From: Synergistaceae bacterium | GTDB taxonomy: Bacteria > Synergistota > Synergistia > Synergistales > Synergistaceae | Direction: 5' to 3' | NCBI GenBank assembly: GCA_031271065.1 | Contig: JAISWP010000138.1 | Coordinates: forward strand, 1-21,826 | Length of the DNA: 21,826 bases | The notes under the pieces: model-generated | Database searches by the model: none | The model's input: only the letters and a program-made list of their open reading frames with translations | Told to the model about the DNA's origin: nothing | Shown: piece after piece, positions 1 to 7,483 of the stretch | Layout of the letters: every line of letters starts with the position of its first letter | Position numbering within the stretch: the stretch's first letter is position 1 | Program-made: the position numbers and the translations under genes

Positions 1-138
1 CACCCGGCTGTTGAAACGCACCCAGCTCAGCTCCCGGTTTATATATCTCCCGTCGTCTCTGACAGCCGGTTTCCCGCCTTCGTCTCCGCTATTGGAAGCT
101 CTCTTTCCGGCCTCGGCATCATCCATATCCGGCATCAT
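1..138 (-). CDS. ppk1: Polyphosphate kinase 1, N-terminal 46 codons (cut by window edge)
   Basis: Only the first 46 codons are in the window; the gene runs off the left edge. The peptide has a short charged, low-complexity lead, then INRELSWVRFNSRV at its end. This is the characteristic N-terminal signature of Ppk1, which polymerises the gamma-phosphate of ATP into polyphosphate. The ATG at 138-136 overlaps the TGA of the upstream DUF2400 gene as ATGA and has a strong purine-rich ribosome site (GGGGAGGGGG) just before it. A second ATG follows immediately at 135. The overlap implies translational coupling and one transcript with the DUF2400 gene. The signature is distinctive, but the catalytic histidines lie outside the window. 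Confidence 0.85.
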   Translation of the reverse strand, partial: MMPDMDDAEAGKRASNSGDEGGKPAVRDDGRYINRELSWVRFNSRV

Positions 139-971
139 TCGCCCCCTCCCCTCACTCCGAATTTTTCGAGAAGTTCGTCCACCGACATCCCGGTCCTGAT
201 CCCGAAACGGGTCAGGGCGAAATCATACTTCGCCGGGTCCTCCGGGCATAAAGCCCTGAAACCCGCGGTGGCTTCGGCCGCGGCCGGCCCGTCCGCGGAA
301 CGCCGCTTCACGAACCCCAGGCCGCTGGCTATCCTGAACATGTGCGTATCCAGAGGAACTATGATATCACGCGGCGCGACGCTGTTCCACCCTCCCGGGT
401 CCACATCGTCCTCCCTCGCCATCCATCGGATGTAGAGCGCAAGACGTTTGCAGGCGCTCCCGCGGGAGGTCAGCGGCAGAAGCTGAGAGGTCCCGAGGCC
501 TCCGTACTCCAAAATTTTCGACGCGAAGCCGTTCATAGCGCCCAGGATGAAGCTCCCGGGCGGACCTGACGCACCTCCCCCGTACAGACGGAACAGGTTC
601 TCGAGACTGCCATGTTCCCGGATCGCGCGTCCTATGCCCGTGAGGAACTTCGACATCTCCGTTCCGTCGTTGAACCGGTGTTTGAAATCGCCCAGCCTCT
701 CCGACAGGGTGGGAAAGTCCGTCCCGGCGAGGGCGCCGGCCGGACTGTCTCCCAAAACTCCCAGGACCCGGCGGACGCTCGCCAGTATCGAAGCGACCCT
801 GCCGTAGGCCAGAGACGAAGCTATCAGCCCGACGACCTCCCTGTCCGCGGGATCGTCGTACAGGTACAGAAATTCGAGAGGGTCCGGAGAGACGTATTCG
901 CGCCTGTTGTACTCCGCGTACAGTTCCTCCAGCAGTTCAAGCGTTCCGCGCGGCCGGGGCGTGTCGGTCAT
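135..971 (-). CDS. DUF2400 / TIGR02757 family protein
   Basis: A 278-residue protein that looks like the TIGR02757 (DUF2400) family of conserved bacterial proteins of unknown function. Features I recognise are an N-terminal YNRREYVSPDPLEFLYLYDD stretch, then DREVVGLIASSLAYGRVASI, a central FKHRFNDGTEM segment, and a C-terminal region with PLDTHMFRIASGLGF followed by a KYDFALTRFGIR ending. Length fits the family (about 250-280). No signal peptide or membrane segment is visible, so it is probably cytoplasmic. The C-terminal helical region with its DTH motif loosely recalls HhH-GPD-type helical folds, but I would not assign an activity. The ATG at 971 is preceded by AAGGAG about 11 bases upstream. 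It is separated by 121 bp from the TPR gene upstream and overlaps ppk1 downstream by four bases. Confidence 0.8.
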   Translation of the reverse strand: MTDTPRPRGTLELLEELYAEYNRREYVSPDPLEFLYLYDDPADREVVGLIASSLAYGRVASILASVRRVLGVLGDSPAGALAGTDFPTLSERLGDFKHRFNDGTEMSKFLTGIGRAIREHGSLENLFRLYGGGASGPPGSFILGAMNGFASKILEYGGLGTSQLLPLTSRGSACKRLALYIRWMAREDDVDPGGWNSVAPRDIIVPLDTHMFRIASGLGFVKRRSADGPAAAEATAGFRALCPEDPAKYDFALTRFGIRTGMSVDELLEKFGVRGGGE

Positions 972-1092
972 GAAATCGGGCTCCTTCGGTCAGTCATATC
1001 GGAATCAAATCATTTAAAGAGATCTTACGCGCGGATATCTCACGGGGACACCCGCCGCGCGGGAGCGGATATTCGTCCCGGTGAGCGGAAAG

Positions 1093-3831
1093 TCATTCGG
1101 ACCGGGCTCTTTCCAAGGCGGCCTTGCGCTCCATCGCATATTCGGCCGCATGGGGATAGCCGGAGAGACCGGCGTGGCGCGCAGCCCGTTCCATATACTC
1201 GCCCGCGGCGTGTCCGTCATTCTCCCCCGAGAAAAGAACCGCCATCTCCGCGCAGCAGACGGCCAGGCCCGAGTCGTCCCGTTCCCCGCGGTACAGTTTC
1301 TCGGCTCGGCCCCAGCAGCTCTTTGCGGATTCTGTCCGTCCGAGGCGGTTTTCCAGTTCCCCCATGCCGAGAAGGACGTTGGCCGTTCCCAGATTATCCC
1401 TCTGGGCGCTGTAAAGCGCCTCGGCGGCGCCGTAGTGTTCAGCCGCTTCGTCGAACAGCTCCTGTCCGATCTCCAAATCACCAAGGGAGCAGAGGACGTT
1501 CGCGAGTCCCAGGTCGTCCCCTTCTTCCCGATAAAGCCTCTCCGCTTCCCCGTATAGTTCCCTGGCCTTCCCGAAATCATCGAACCTGTTCTCCAGATCC
1601 CCCAGGCTGCGAAGAACGTTAGCAGTGCCGGCGCCGGCCCGATTTTTCCGGTACAGGGCTTCCGCTTCGCCGTAGCGGGCCCTCGCGCCGCTGAAACGTT
1701 TCATCCTGCGATCCAGGTCCCCCGCGCTTTTCAGGACTCCCGCAAGCCCTATTTCCATGCGTTCTGCGCGATATATCTCCTCCGCGGCGTCAAATTGCAC
1801 CGCCGCCTCGTCAGGTTTTCCCGTCCTGGCGGCAAGACAGCCCATGCTCTTCCGGAGTCCGGCCAGACCCAGTCCGCCGCCGTACCGGAGATACAGTTCT
1901 TCCGCCTCCGAGTAGAGGACGAACGCCTCATCGAGCCTGCCGAGCCTGCTTTCTATGTCGCCCCTGACCTTCAGGACTCCGGCCAGCACACGGTCCATCG
2001 ATTCTCCCCGGCATAGCTCCGCAGCCTCCGCGCAGTGAGAAGAGGCCTCGTCCAGACGTCCCATCGCGAACTCCGCGCAGCCTAGACTTTTCAGGACAAA
2101 AGCCAGGGCGGTCACGTTTCTGTCGGCGCGAAGCATATCCTCCGTCTCTCTGTAATAGGCCCGCGCCGTATCCGGGTGTCTCAGTCTCAGCTCCAGGTCT
2201 CCCATGCCCCTGAGAACCGCGGCGAGACCGCGGCTGTTCTGTTCCGCGCCGTAAAGAGTCTCGGCCTCGGCGTAGTGCTCCTCGGCGTCTTTGAGCATCC
2301 CCGCCTGGAGCTCCATATCCCCCATGCCTCTGAGAACTCCGGCGAGACCGGCGTTGTCCCTCGACGCGCGGCAAAGCTCCTCGGCCTCGGCGTAATGTAC
2401 GCCGGCTTCATCGTTCATTCCAAGGACGCGCTCCACGTCTCCCAGACCTCTGAGGATGCCGGAGAGGCCCGCTCCGTTCCCGGCGCGGCAGAGCTCCTCC
2501 GCTTCGATATAATGCTTCAGCGCCTCGCCGGCCCGTCCGAGCTTCCGCTCCACGTCTCCCAGACCTTTGAGGATCCCGGAGAGTCCGGCGCTGTCGTCTC
2601 GGGCCCGGCAGAAGGCCTCCGCTTCTATGTAGTAACCGAGGGCTTCATCCATCCTGCCGGATCTGCGCTCGAGGTCGCCTCTGCTGTTCAGGACGCTGGC
2701 GAGAACGGCGTTGTCGCCGGCCTCCCTGCTCAGAGACTCCGCCTCCGCGTAGCGGGACGAGGCTTCGTCAAGGCGTCCGAGTCTAAGGGCCGCTTCGCCG
2801 AGGTTCCCCAGCGCGCCGGCGAGCCCGGCGTTATCGCGCTCCGCCCGGAAGATGGCCGCCGCCTCGGAATAGTGCTCCTCAGCCTGTTTCAAGCGGCCCA
2901 GTCTGAAATCGACGTCTCCCATCCCCATCAGGGCTCCGGCGAGCCCTCTGAGGTTCCCTTCGTCCCTGTATTTTTCCGCCGCCTGGCCGTAGTGCGTCAT
3001 GGCCGGCTCCATCTGCCCCATGTACAGCTCTTTGTCACCCATGCCCTTCAGTATTCCCGCCAGGGCGGCGCCGGCGTGATCGTCCGCGGACAGTTCGCCA
3101 GCCTTTTTATAATAAGTCTGGGCGCTGTCGATCTGACCCAGAAGCCCTTCCAGATCGCCGAGACCCTTGAATACCGCCGAAAGCCCGGCCCTGTCCCCGG
3201 CCTCCCTGCACAGGGCTTCCGCCTCGGCGTAATGAGACCTGGCCGCGTCTATCTGCCAGAGCTCGCTTTCGAGATCGGCAAGGCCCCGGAGCGCTCCCGC
3301 GCGTCCGGATATATCGCGGGCCTCCCCGGACAGAGCCTCCGCCTCCAGATAGTGAGCGGCAGCGGCTTCCGTCTGTCCAAGGCTCTTTTCCACATCGCCC
3401 ATTCCCCGGAGGACCGCGGCGAGACCGCGGCTGTTACGTTCGGCGCGGTACAGGGCCTCCGCCTGCACATAGCAGTCCTGCGCGTCGTTGATACGTCCGA
3501 GTTTCGCGTTCAGGTCGCCGGAACATCTGAGGACGTCCGCCAGTCCGGAGTTGTCCATGGCGTCCTGGCAGATGCGCTTGGCTCTGGAGTAGTGCTCTTC
3601 GGCCTCACCCAGCATACCGACGCGGCGCTCCAGATCCCCCATCTTTATCAGCACGCCGGACAGAAGGGACTCCCAGGCCCCGTACCGGGGATCGTCCGAC
3701 AAAGCCGCCTCGCATATCCTGCAGGCCATCTGATAGTACGAGAGGGCGTCCGCGAATATCCCCCGCGAGTCGGAGGCCATAGCCCTGTCGAGATATTCCC
3801 TCGCTTCTCTCATCCCGCTGTCCGGCTGCAT
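1093..3831 (-). CDS. TPR solenoid protein with about 20 tandem 40-residue units
   Basis: A 912-residue protein made almost entirely of tandem tetratricopeptide-like units of exactly 40 residues; one unit is 39. A typical unit reads GLAGVLRGMGDLE, a short basic stretch, LGRLDEA, then HYAEAEALYRAERD. The small and large residues are spaced as in TPR helix pairs of the TPR_12/TPR_10 (kinesin-light-chain-like) sort. About 20 units run from residue 56 to 895. The first 50 residues form a divergent helical cap, and the last 50 are a basic/acidic helical tail. No signal peptide or catalytic domain is visible, so it is most likely a cytoplasmic protein-binding scaffold. It starts at ATG 3831, five bases after the stop of the membrane-protein gene. 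The two are probably co-transcribed, which suggests a membrane-anchored partner. Substrate and partner are unknown. Confidence 0.85.
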   Translation of the reverse strand: MQPDSGMREAREYLDRAMASDSRGIFADALSYYQMACRICEAALSDDPRYGAWESLLSGVLIKMGDLERRVGMLGEAEEHYSRAKRICQDAMDNSGLADVLRCSGDLNAKLGRINDAQDCYVQAEALYRAERNSRGLAAVLRGMGDVEKSLGQTEAAAAHYLEAEALSGEARDISGRAGALRGLADLESELWQIDAARSHYAEAEALCREAGDRAGLSAVFKGLGDLEGLLGQIDSAQTYYKKAGELSADDHAGAALAGILKGMGDKELYMGQMEPAMTHYGQAAEKYRDEGNLRGLAGALMGMGDVDFRLGRLKQAEEHYSEAAAIFRAERDNAGLAGALGNLGEAALRLGRLDEASSRYAEAESLSREAGDNAVLASVLNSRGDLERRSGRMDEALGYYIEAEAFCRARDDSAGLSGILKGLGDVERKLGRAGEALKHYIEAEELCRAGNGAGLSGILRGLGDVERVLGMNDEAGVHYAEAEELCRASRDNAGLAGVLRGMGDMELQAGMLKDAEEHYAEAETLYGAEQNSRGLAAVLRGMGDLELRLRHPDTARAYYRETEDMLRADRNVTALAFVLKSLGCAEFAMGRLDEASSHCAEAAELCRGESMDRVLAGVLKVRGDIESRLGRLDEAFVLYSEAEELYLRYGGGLGLAGLRKSMGCLAARTGKPDEAAVQFDAAEEIYRAERMEIGLAGVLKSAGDLDRRMKRFSGARARYGEAEALYRKNRAGAGTANVLRSLGDLENRFDDFGKARELYGEAERLYREEGDDLGLANVLCSLGDLEIGQELFDEAAEHYGAAEALYSAQRDNLGTANVLLGMGELENRLGRTESAKSCWGRAEKLYRGERDDSGLAVCCAEMAVLFSGENDGHAAGEYMERAARHAGLSGYPHAAEYAMERKAALERARSE
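1147..3666 (-). repeat. 120-bp-period coding tandem repeat (TPR units)
   Basis: The DNA encoding the TPR array has a clear 120-bp period. Blocks such as gaccgcggcgagaccgcgg recur (near 2216 and near 3412), and CTCCGCCTC/CTCGGCCTC-type stretches mark each unit at the AEAEALY helix. Most copies have diverged at the protein level, but a few pairs (the RNSRGLAAVLRGMGD-type units) remain close in DNA, suggesting relatively recent internal duplication. Such arrays can gain or lose units by recombination. Confidence 0.8.
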
Positions 3832-3836
3832 GGTCT

Positions 3837-4418
3837 CTAATCCCCCGCGCTGAGATCGACGAAATCGTCCGCGAAGAATACGGTCTCGTCACGCTCGTTT
3901 ATATTGACCTCGGGCCTTCTCGGCAGTCCCGATTCTCTGTGCGCGGCCGCGGGCTCTTTCTCCCTGGCCGGAAACGCTTCGGGAAATTCGGCGGCTCGAA
4001 ACGCGATTTTTACCTCCGGTATCTCCTGGACCGGGGGGGATTCCGGCGTACTTTCTTTTTGCGTCTCATGCCCGCCCTCTTCGGTTCTTTCCGCGATATC
4101 GAAGGCCTCTGCCTCATCAGCGGTATCCTGAACGGGCTCAGGGTGCGGCGTTTGACCTTCCTCCGGGGCTGCCGGGGCATCCCTGTCGAGTATCGGACTC
4201 AGATACCCGAGGTAAAACGCCAGCGCCGACGCGGCAGCCGCAAGACAGTACAGACTGCGGTCCTTATACCAGACAAATCCCGCGCCGCCCCATCCGCCGA
4301 CGAAGGTCCTCGCGCAGAAGTCAGCTAAAGCGCCGGACAGCAGAAGGATCCCGACTTCTATGTACGGATTTTTTCTGATGAAAAGTTTTACGATCTTCAA
4401 ATACTTCACGGTCACCAT
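3837..4418 (-). CDS. Two-helix membrane protein with acidic cytoplasmic tail, unknown function
   Basis: I do not recognise a named family. From the ATG at 4418 it is 193 residues. It has a short basic N-terminus (KYLKIVKLFIRKNP), a first hydrophobic helix (about residues 19-38), a short Gly/Trp loop, and a second helix (about 55-77, LAAAASALAFYLGYL). A Glu/Pro-rich, strongly acidic tail of about 115 residues follows, ending DDFVDLSAGD. Positive-inside reasoning puts both ends in the cytoplasm. The frame is open upstream to a GTG at 4493, but those 25 residues look like leader sequence rather than protein, so I chose ATG 4418; neither start has a strong ribosome site. The stop lies five bases before the TPR gene. 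The acidic tail could be the docking site for the TPR solenoid, which is inference only. Confidence 0.6.
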   Translation of the reverse strand: MVTVKYLKIVKLFIRKNPYIEVGILLLSGALADFCARTFVGGWGGAGFVWYKDRSLYCLAAAASALAFYLGYLSPILDRDAPAAPEEGQTPHPEPVQDTADEAEAFDIAERTEEGGHETQKESTPESPPVQEIPEVKIAFRAAEFPEAFPAREKEPAAAHRESGLPRRPEVNINERDETVFFADDFVDLSAGD

Positions 4419-4528
4419 CCCGTTCGTCCATGAACTCTGCGGATGCAGGTTTGATTTGAAATCAGAATGACAGAAACCACGCCCGTAATTCACGGCTCGG
4501 AATTACAAAACCGCGCCATCGCAAAAAA

Positions 4529-4557
4529 ATAATACAATTCCCGCATATTTTTGTAAA
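4529..4557 (-). promoter_or_regulatory. Sigma70-type promoter for the membrane protein/TPR/DUF2400/ppk1 unit
   Basis: Reading the minus strand, TTTACA (4557-4552) is separated by 17 bases from TATTAT (4534-4529), in locally AT-rich DNA. This predicts transcription from about 4522 leftward. It is the only good promoter between the hemL terminator and the membrane-protein gene, so it should serve the leftmost unit. Confidence 0.65.
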
Positions 4558-4570
4558 GCATGTTCGCAGG

Positions 4571-4613
4571 AAGAAAGAACGGGCCGTCCGCAAAGTCATG
4601 GGGACAGCCCGTT
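4571..4613 (-). terminator. Rho-independent terminator after hemL
   Basis: On the minus strand AACGGGCTGTCC pairs with GGACGGCCCGTT, a 12-bp stem with one G-U pair and a 12-base loop, followed by CTTTCTT. It lies about 118 bp past the hemL stop and just upstream of the next promoter, marking the end of the tetrapyrrole operon. The stretch between hemL and this stem holds no gene. It contains a weaker GC hairpin near 4650-4670 (CCGCC/GGCGG) followed by a broken T run, possibly an auxiliary terminator. Confidence 0.7.
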
Positions 4614-4730
4614 AAGGAACATATAATTCAACGCGGAAAACGGAAAGCCGCCGATGTGCCGATGGCGGTGAATCAGTGGCGGCTGAACTGACAAAATCCA
4701 AAGGGCGGCAGCGCTATGCGGTGCCGCTCG

Positions 4731-6023
4731 CTACTGCGCGGCGATGCCGCGGAATACTTCGGCCGCGTTTTCTATCGTGGCGTTTATGACGTCGCTGGTG
4801 TGTTCGAGGGATACGAATATTGCTTCGTACGCGCTGGGGGCAAAATAGTCCCCGCGCTCCAGCATACCGTGGAAAAACGCCGGATATAGATCCGTACGCG
4901 CGCTCTGCGCGGAGGCGAGATCCGTTGGCGGCCTTGACGCGAAAAACAGCCCCAGCGCCGAACCGAGACGGGATACCGACGCGTCGATCCCGGCGGACAT
5001 GGCGGCGCGCTTGAGTCCCGCCCCCAGGGAGGAGGCCGCGTAGTCGAGCTTCTGATACGCGGTCTGCGTCAGCCTGCGCAGCGTGGCGATCCCAGCCGCC
5101 ATAGCGACAGGGTTCCCCGCCAGGGTCCCCGCCTGATACACGGGGCCCGTCGGGGCGAGATGGTCCATGATCCTGGCGTCGCCCCCCAGAGCCCCCACTG
5201 GCAGCCCACCGCCTATTATCTTGCCCAGGCAGGTCAGATCGGGCCTGATGTTCATCATGTTCTGGACCCCGCCCTCGGGCACGCGGAATCCCGTTATGAC
5301 CTCGTCGAAGATCAAAAGAGCGCCCGCGTCTTTAGTCAGCTTCCGCAGCGACTCGAGAAAACCGGGCATGGGCGGCACAAGGCCCATGTTTCCCGGCCAG
5401 GGTTCCGTTATGACGGCGGCTATGCTTTCGCCGCACTCCTCGAACACCCGTCTCACCGCCTCCTCCGAGTTGAACGGGAGGACGATCGTGTCGGATGCGG
5501 CCGACGCCGTTATACCCGGCGACGTCGGAATCCCGGACGTGAGGGCTCCGCTGCCGGCGGACACCAGCATCGAGTCGCTGTGACCGTGATAGCACCCCGC
5601 GAACTTCACCACCCTGTCCCTTCCGGTATATCCCCGCGCGAGCCGCAGGGCGGTCATGACGGCTTCGGTTCCGGAATTTACGAAGCGTATCCTGTCTATC
5701 GACGGGAATCTCCCTGTTATTATCTCGGCCAGTTCCACCTCGGCCTCGCAGGGGGCGCCGAAGGAACTGGAACGGGACGCCGCCTCCGATATGGCCCGGA
5801 CCACGTCGGGGTTCGCGTGGCCGAGTATCATCGGTCCCCAGCTCCCCACGTAATCCCTGTAGGTCCTTCCCTCCGCATCGCGCAGCATAGCTCCGGAGGC
5901 GCAGGTCATGAAAAGAGGCGTGCCTCCGACGGACTTCCAGGCCCTGACCGGGCTGTTTACTCCTCCCACCAGGCAGAGACACGCCCGCTCGTACAGTTCC
6001 CCGCTCTTTGCAATATCTTCCAT
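4731..6023 (-). CDS. hemL: Glutamate-1-semialdehyde 2,1-aminomutase
   Basis: HemL is a PLP enzyme that converts glutamate-1-semialdehyde to 5-aminolevulinate, the second step of the C5 route. The 430-residue product has the family's usual length. It begins with SGELYERACLCLVGGVNSPVR, carries NSGTEAVMTALRLAR (117-131) and the cofactor-binding IFDEVITGFR (238-247), and has the PLP lysine at about Lys268 in CLGKIIGGGLPVGALGG, equivalent to E. coli Lys265. I chose ATG 6023, which has GGAG eight bases upstream and lies five bases after the cobA-hemD stop. An in-frame GTG at 6032 overlaps that stop as GTGA and would add three residues. It is the last gene of the operon; HemA, its pathway partner, is three genes upstream. 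Confidence 0.96.
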   Translation of the reverse strand: MEDIAKSGELYERACLCLVGGVNSPVRAWKSVGGTPLFMTCASGAMLRDAEGRTYRDYVGSWGPMILGHANPDVVRAISEAASRSSSFGAPCEAEVELAEIITGRFPSIDRIRFVNSGTEAVMTALRLARGYTGRDRVVKFAGCYHGHSDSMLVSAGSGALTSGIPTSPGITASAASDTIVLPFNSEEAVRRVFEECGESIAAVITEPWPGNMGLVPPMPGFLESLRKLTKDAGALLIFDEVITGFRVPEGGVQNMMNIRPDLTCLGKIIGGGLPVGALGGDARIMDHLAPTGPVYQAGTLAGNPVAMAAGIATLRRLTQTAYQKLDYAASSLGAGLKRAAMSAGIDASVSRLGSALGLFFASRPPTDLASAQSARTDLYPAFFHGMLERGDYFAPSAYEAIFVSLEHTSDVINATIENAAEVFRGIAAQ

Positions 6024-6028
6024 ATATA

Positions 6029-7483
6029 TCACTCCGTTCCCGTATTCAATACCGCAATCAGCCCTGCGAGGTCAGGAGACGGCATCGTCACCGGTTTTCT
6101 GCCGAAAACTCTTTGCACCGTCCCGGCGCACTCCGCCCCCCAAGCCACTAAAGAGGCGTCCCGGGGTATTTCCACCCTTTCCGCACATTCCCGCACCATC
6201 TCGGAACTGCCGAATATCACGGCGTCGAGACCGCAGGACTCCCACTGCTCCTTCATCAGCTCGAAGCCGGGCACGACGCGGGGGATCATCCTGTAGGTCG
6301 GGACTATCCTCACGCTGGCCCCGGCCGAACGCGCCGCGTCCGCCGCAATGTCCGAGCCCCGCTCATTTCTGGCAAATATCACGGACTCTCCCGGGGAGAC
6401 GGCGCCGCCCAGCATCTCCGCCAGGCTCGCGCTGCTTCCCTCTGCTTCCAGGTCCGGTATTATGCCGGCGCGCCGCAGCGCCTCCGACGTTCCGCGCCCT
6501 ATAGACGCGACCCGCCCTATCCCTCGCGTATCGCCCAGTATCCCGGCGAGCCGGTCCGCCCCTCTGGGGCTCGTCAGCACCAGCCAGTCGGCCCGCTTCA
6601 GGCCGGCGGGGTCGATATCCGGGTCAATGCGCTCCGGCGATAAAAGAGGCAGACCGTAACAGTCCGCCCCAAGTTTTTCCAGGGCCCTGCCGGTATTCCA
6701 GCACTCCGGATAGGGGCGGCAGACCGCCGTCTGCATCCCGGCCAGAGGACCGGTCTCGGGGGACAGTTTTATCCCCGACGCGTCTCCTATGTATATGACT
6801 GAGGGGGAGGGAAGCTCATACTCTTCCGCCATTCGGGCGAATTCCCCGAGCGTCCCGCCGATACGTCTGGCCCGCGCCCAGCCCCCCCAGTGGATCAGCG
6901 AGGCCGGGGTTTCGGGAGACTTGCCGTTTGCGATCAGATTTTCAGCCGCACGGGCGAAGTTGGATGTCCCCATATAGAACGCGACGGCGCCTGATATGGA
7001 GGCAAGTTCTCTCCAGTAATCGTCTTTGCGCGAATCCCGGCCGCACATCCTGTGTCCCGCGGCCAGCGTCACCGACGAGGAGTTTCTTCTGTGGGTGGCG
7101 GGCAGACCGGCGAGCAGAGAGCCCCCGAGAGCGGATGTGACGCCGGGAACGGCCCTCCACGGTATGCCGCGGCTCTCCAGGTACTCCGCTTCCTCCCCTC
7201 CTCGTCCGAATACGAAGGGGTCTCCTCCCTTGAGCCTGACCACAGGCTCCCCGGCCGCTCCGAGGGCGGCCAGCAGTTCGTTTATATCGTCCTGTTTCAT
7301 TGTGTGGCGGTTTTCCCGCTTTCCCACGGGGTGAAACTCGCACCCGTCGGGGGCGAGCTGAAGTATATCGGGATGTATCAGCCTGTCATAGACTATGTGT
7401 CTGGCAAGGGAGATGTATTCGCGCGCGTCAACAGTGAGGAGCCCCGGCCTGCCGCAGCCCGCTCCGACCAGATATACGCTCAC
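6029..7483 (-). CDS. cobA-hemD: Uroporphyrinogen-III C-methyltransferase / uroporphyrinogen-III synthase fusion
   Basis: A 484-residue bifunctional protein. Residues about 1-245 are a SUMT (CobA) class III methyltransferase that makes precorrin-2 from uroporphyrinogen III with SAM. They show VYDRL (Asp33), VGKR (Lys55), RLKGGDPFVFGRGGEE (83-98) and VPGVTSA (112-118). Residues about 250-484 are HemD, which closes hydroxymethylbilane to uroporphyrinogen III; as usual this domain is poorly conserved, but LVLTSPRGADRL and VIFGSSEMV are typical. The fusion order is common in Firmicutes and related anaerobes. The first SAM loop reads GAGCGRPG instead of the usual GAGPGDPG, so Asp is replaced by Arg. 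The GTG start at 7483 overlaps the stop of sirC::hemC as GTGA, after GGGGAGACGGGAA. A 22-codon in-frame extension lies wholly in the upstream gene and was rejected. Confidence 0.93.
   Translation of the reverse strand: MSVYLVGAGCGRPGLLTVDAREYISLARHIVYDRLIHPDILQLAPDGCEFHPVGKRENRHTMKQDDINELLAALGAAGEPVVRLKGGDPFVFGRGGEEAEYLESRGIPWRAVPGVTSALGGSLLAGLPATHRRNSSSVTLAAGHRMCGRDSRKDDYWRELASISGAVAFYMGTSNFARAAENLIANGKSPETPASLIHWGGWARARRIGGTLGEFARMAEEYELPSPSVIYIGDASGIKLSPETGPLAGMQTAVCRPYPECWNTGRALEKLGADCYGLPLLSPERIDPDIDPAGLKRADWLVLTSPRGADRLAGILGDTRGIGRVASIGRGTSEALRRAGIIPDLEAEGSSASLAEMLGGAVSPGESVIFARNERGSDIAADAARSAGASVRIVPTYRMIPRVVPGFELMKEQWESCGLDAVIFGSSEMVRECAERVEIPRDASLVAWGAECAGTVQRVFGRKPVTMPSPDLAGLIAVLNTGTE

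Noticed and set aside
1025..1075. CCCGC/GCGGG hairpin between the TPR and DUF2400 genes as a terminator
   Set aside because: Short stem and no T run after it; the genes are probably on one transcript.
3660..3831. MIT-like domain at the N-terminus of the TPR protein
   Set aside because: The helix pattern is loosely similar but fits a divergent TPR cap equally well; no distinguishing residues.
2176..3840. 554-codon open frame on the plus strand opposite the TPR gene
   Set aside because: It is the antisense shadow of a repetitive, GC-biased gene; the TPR reading is clearly the coding strand and this one resembles no family.
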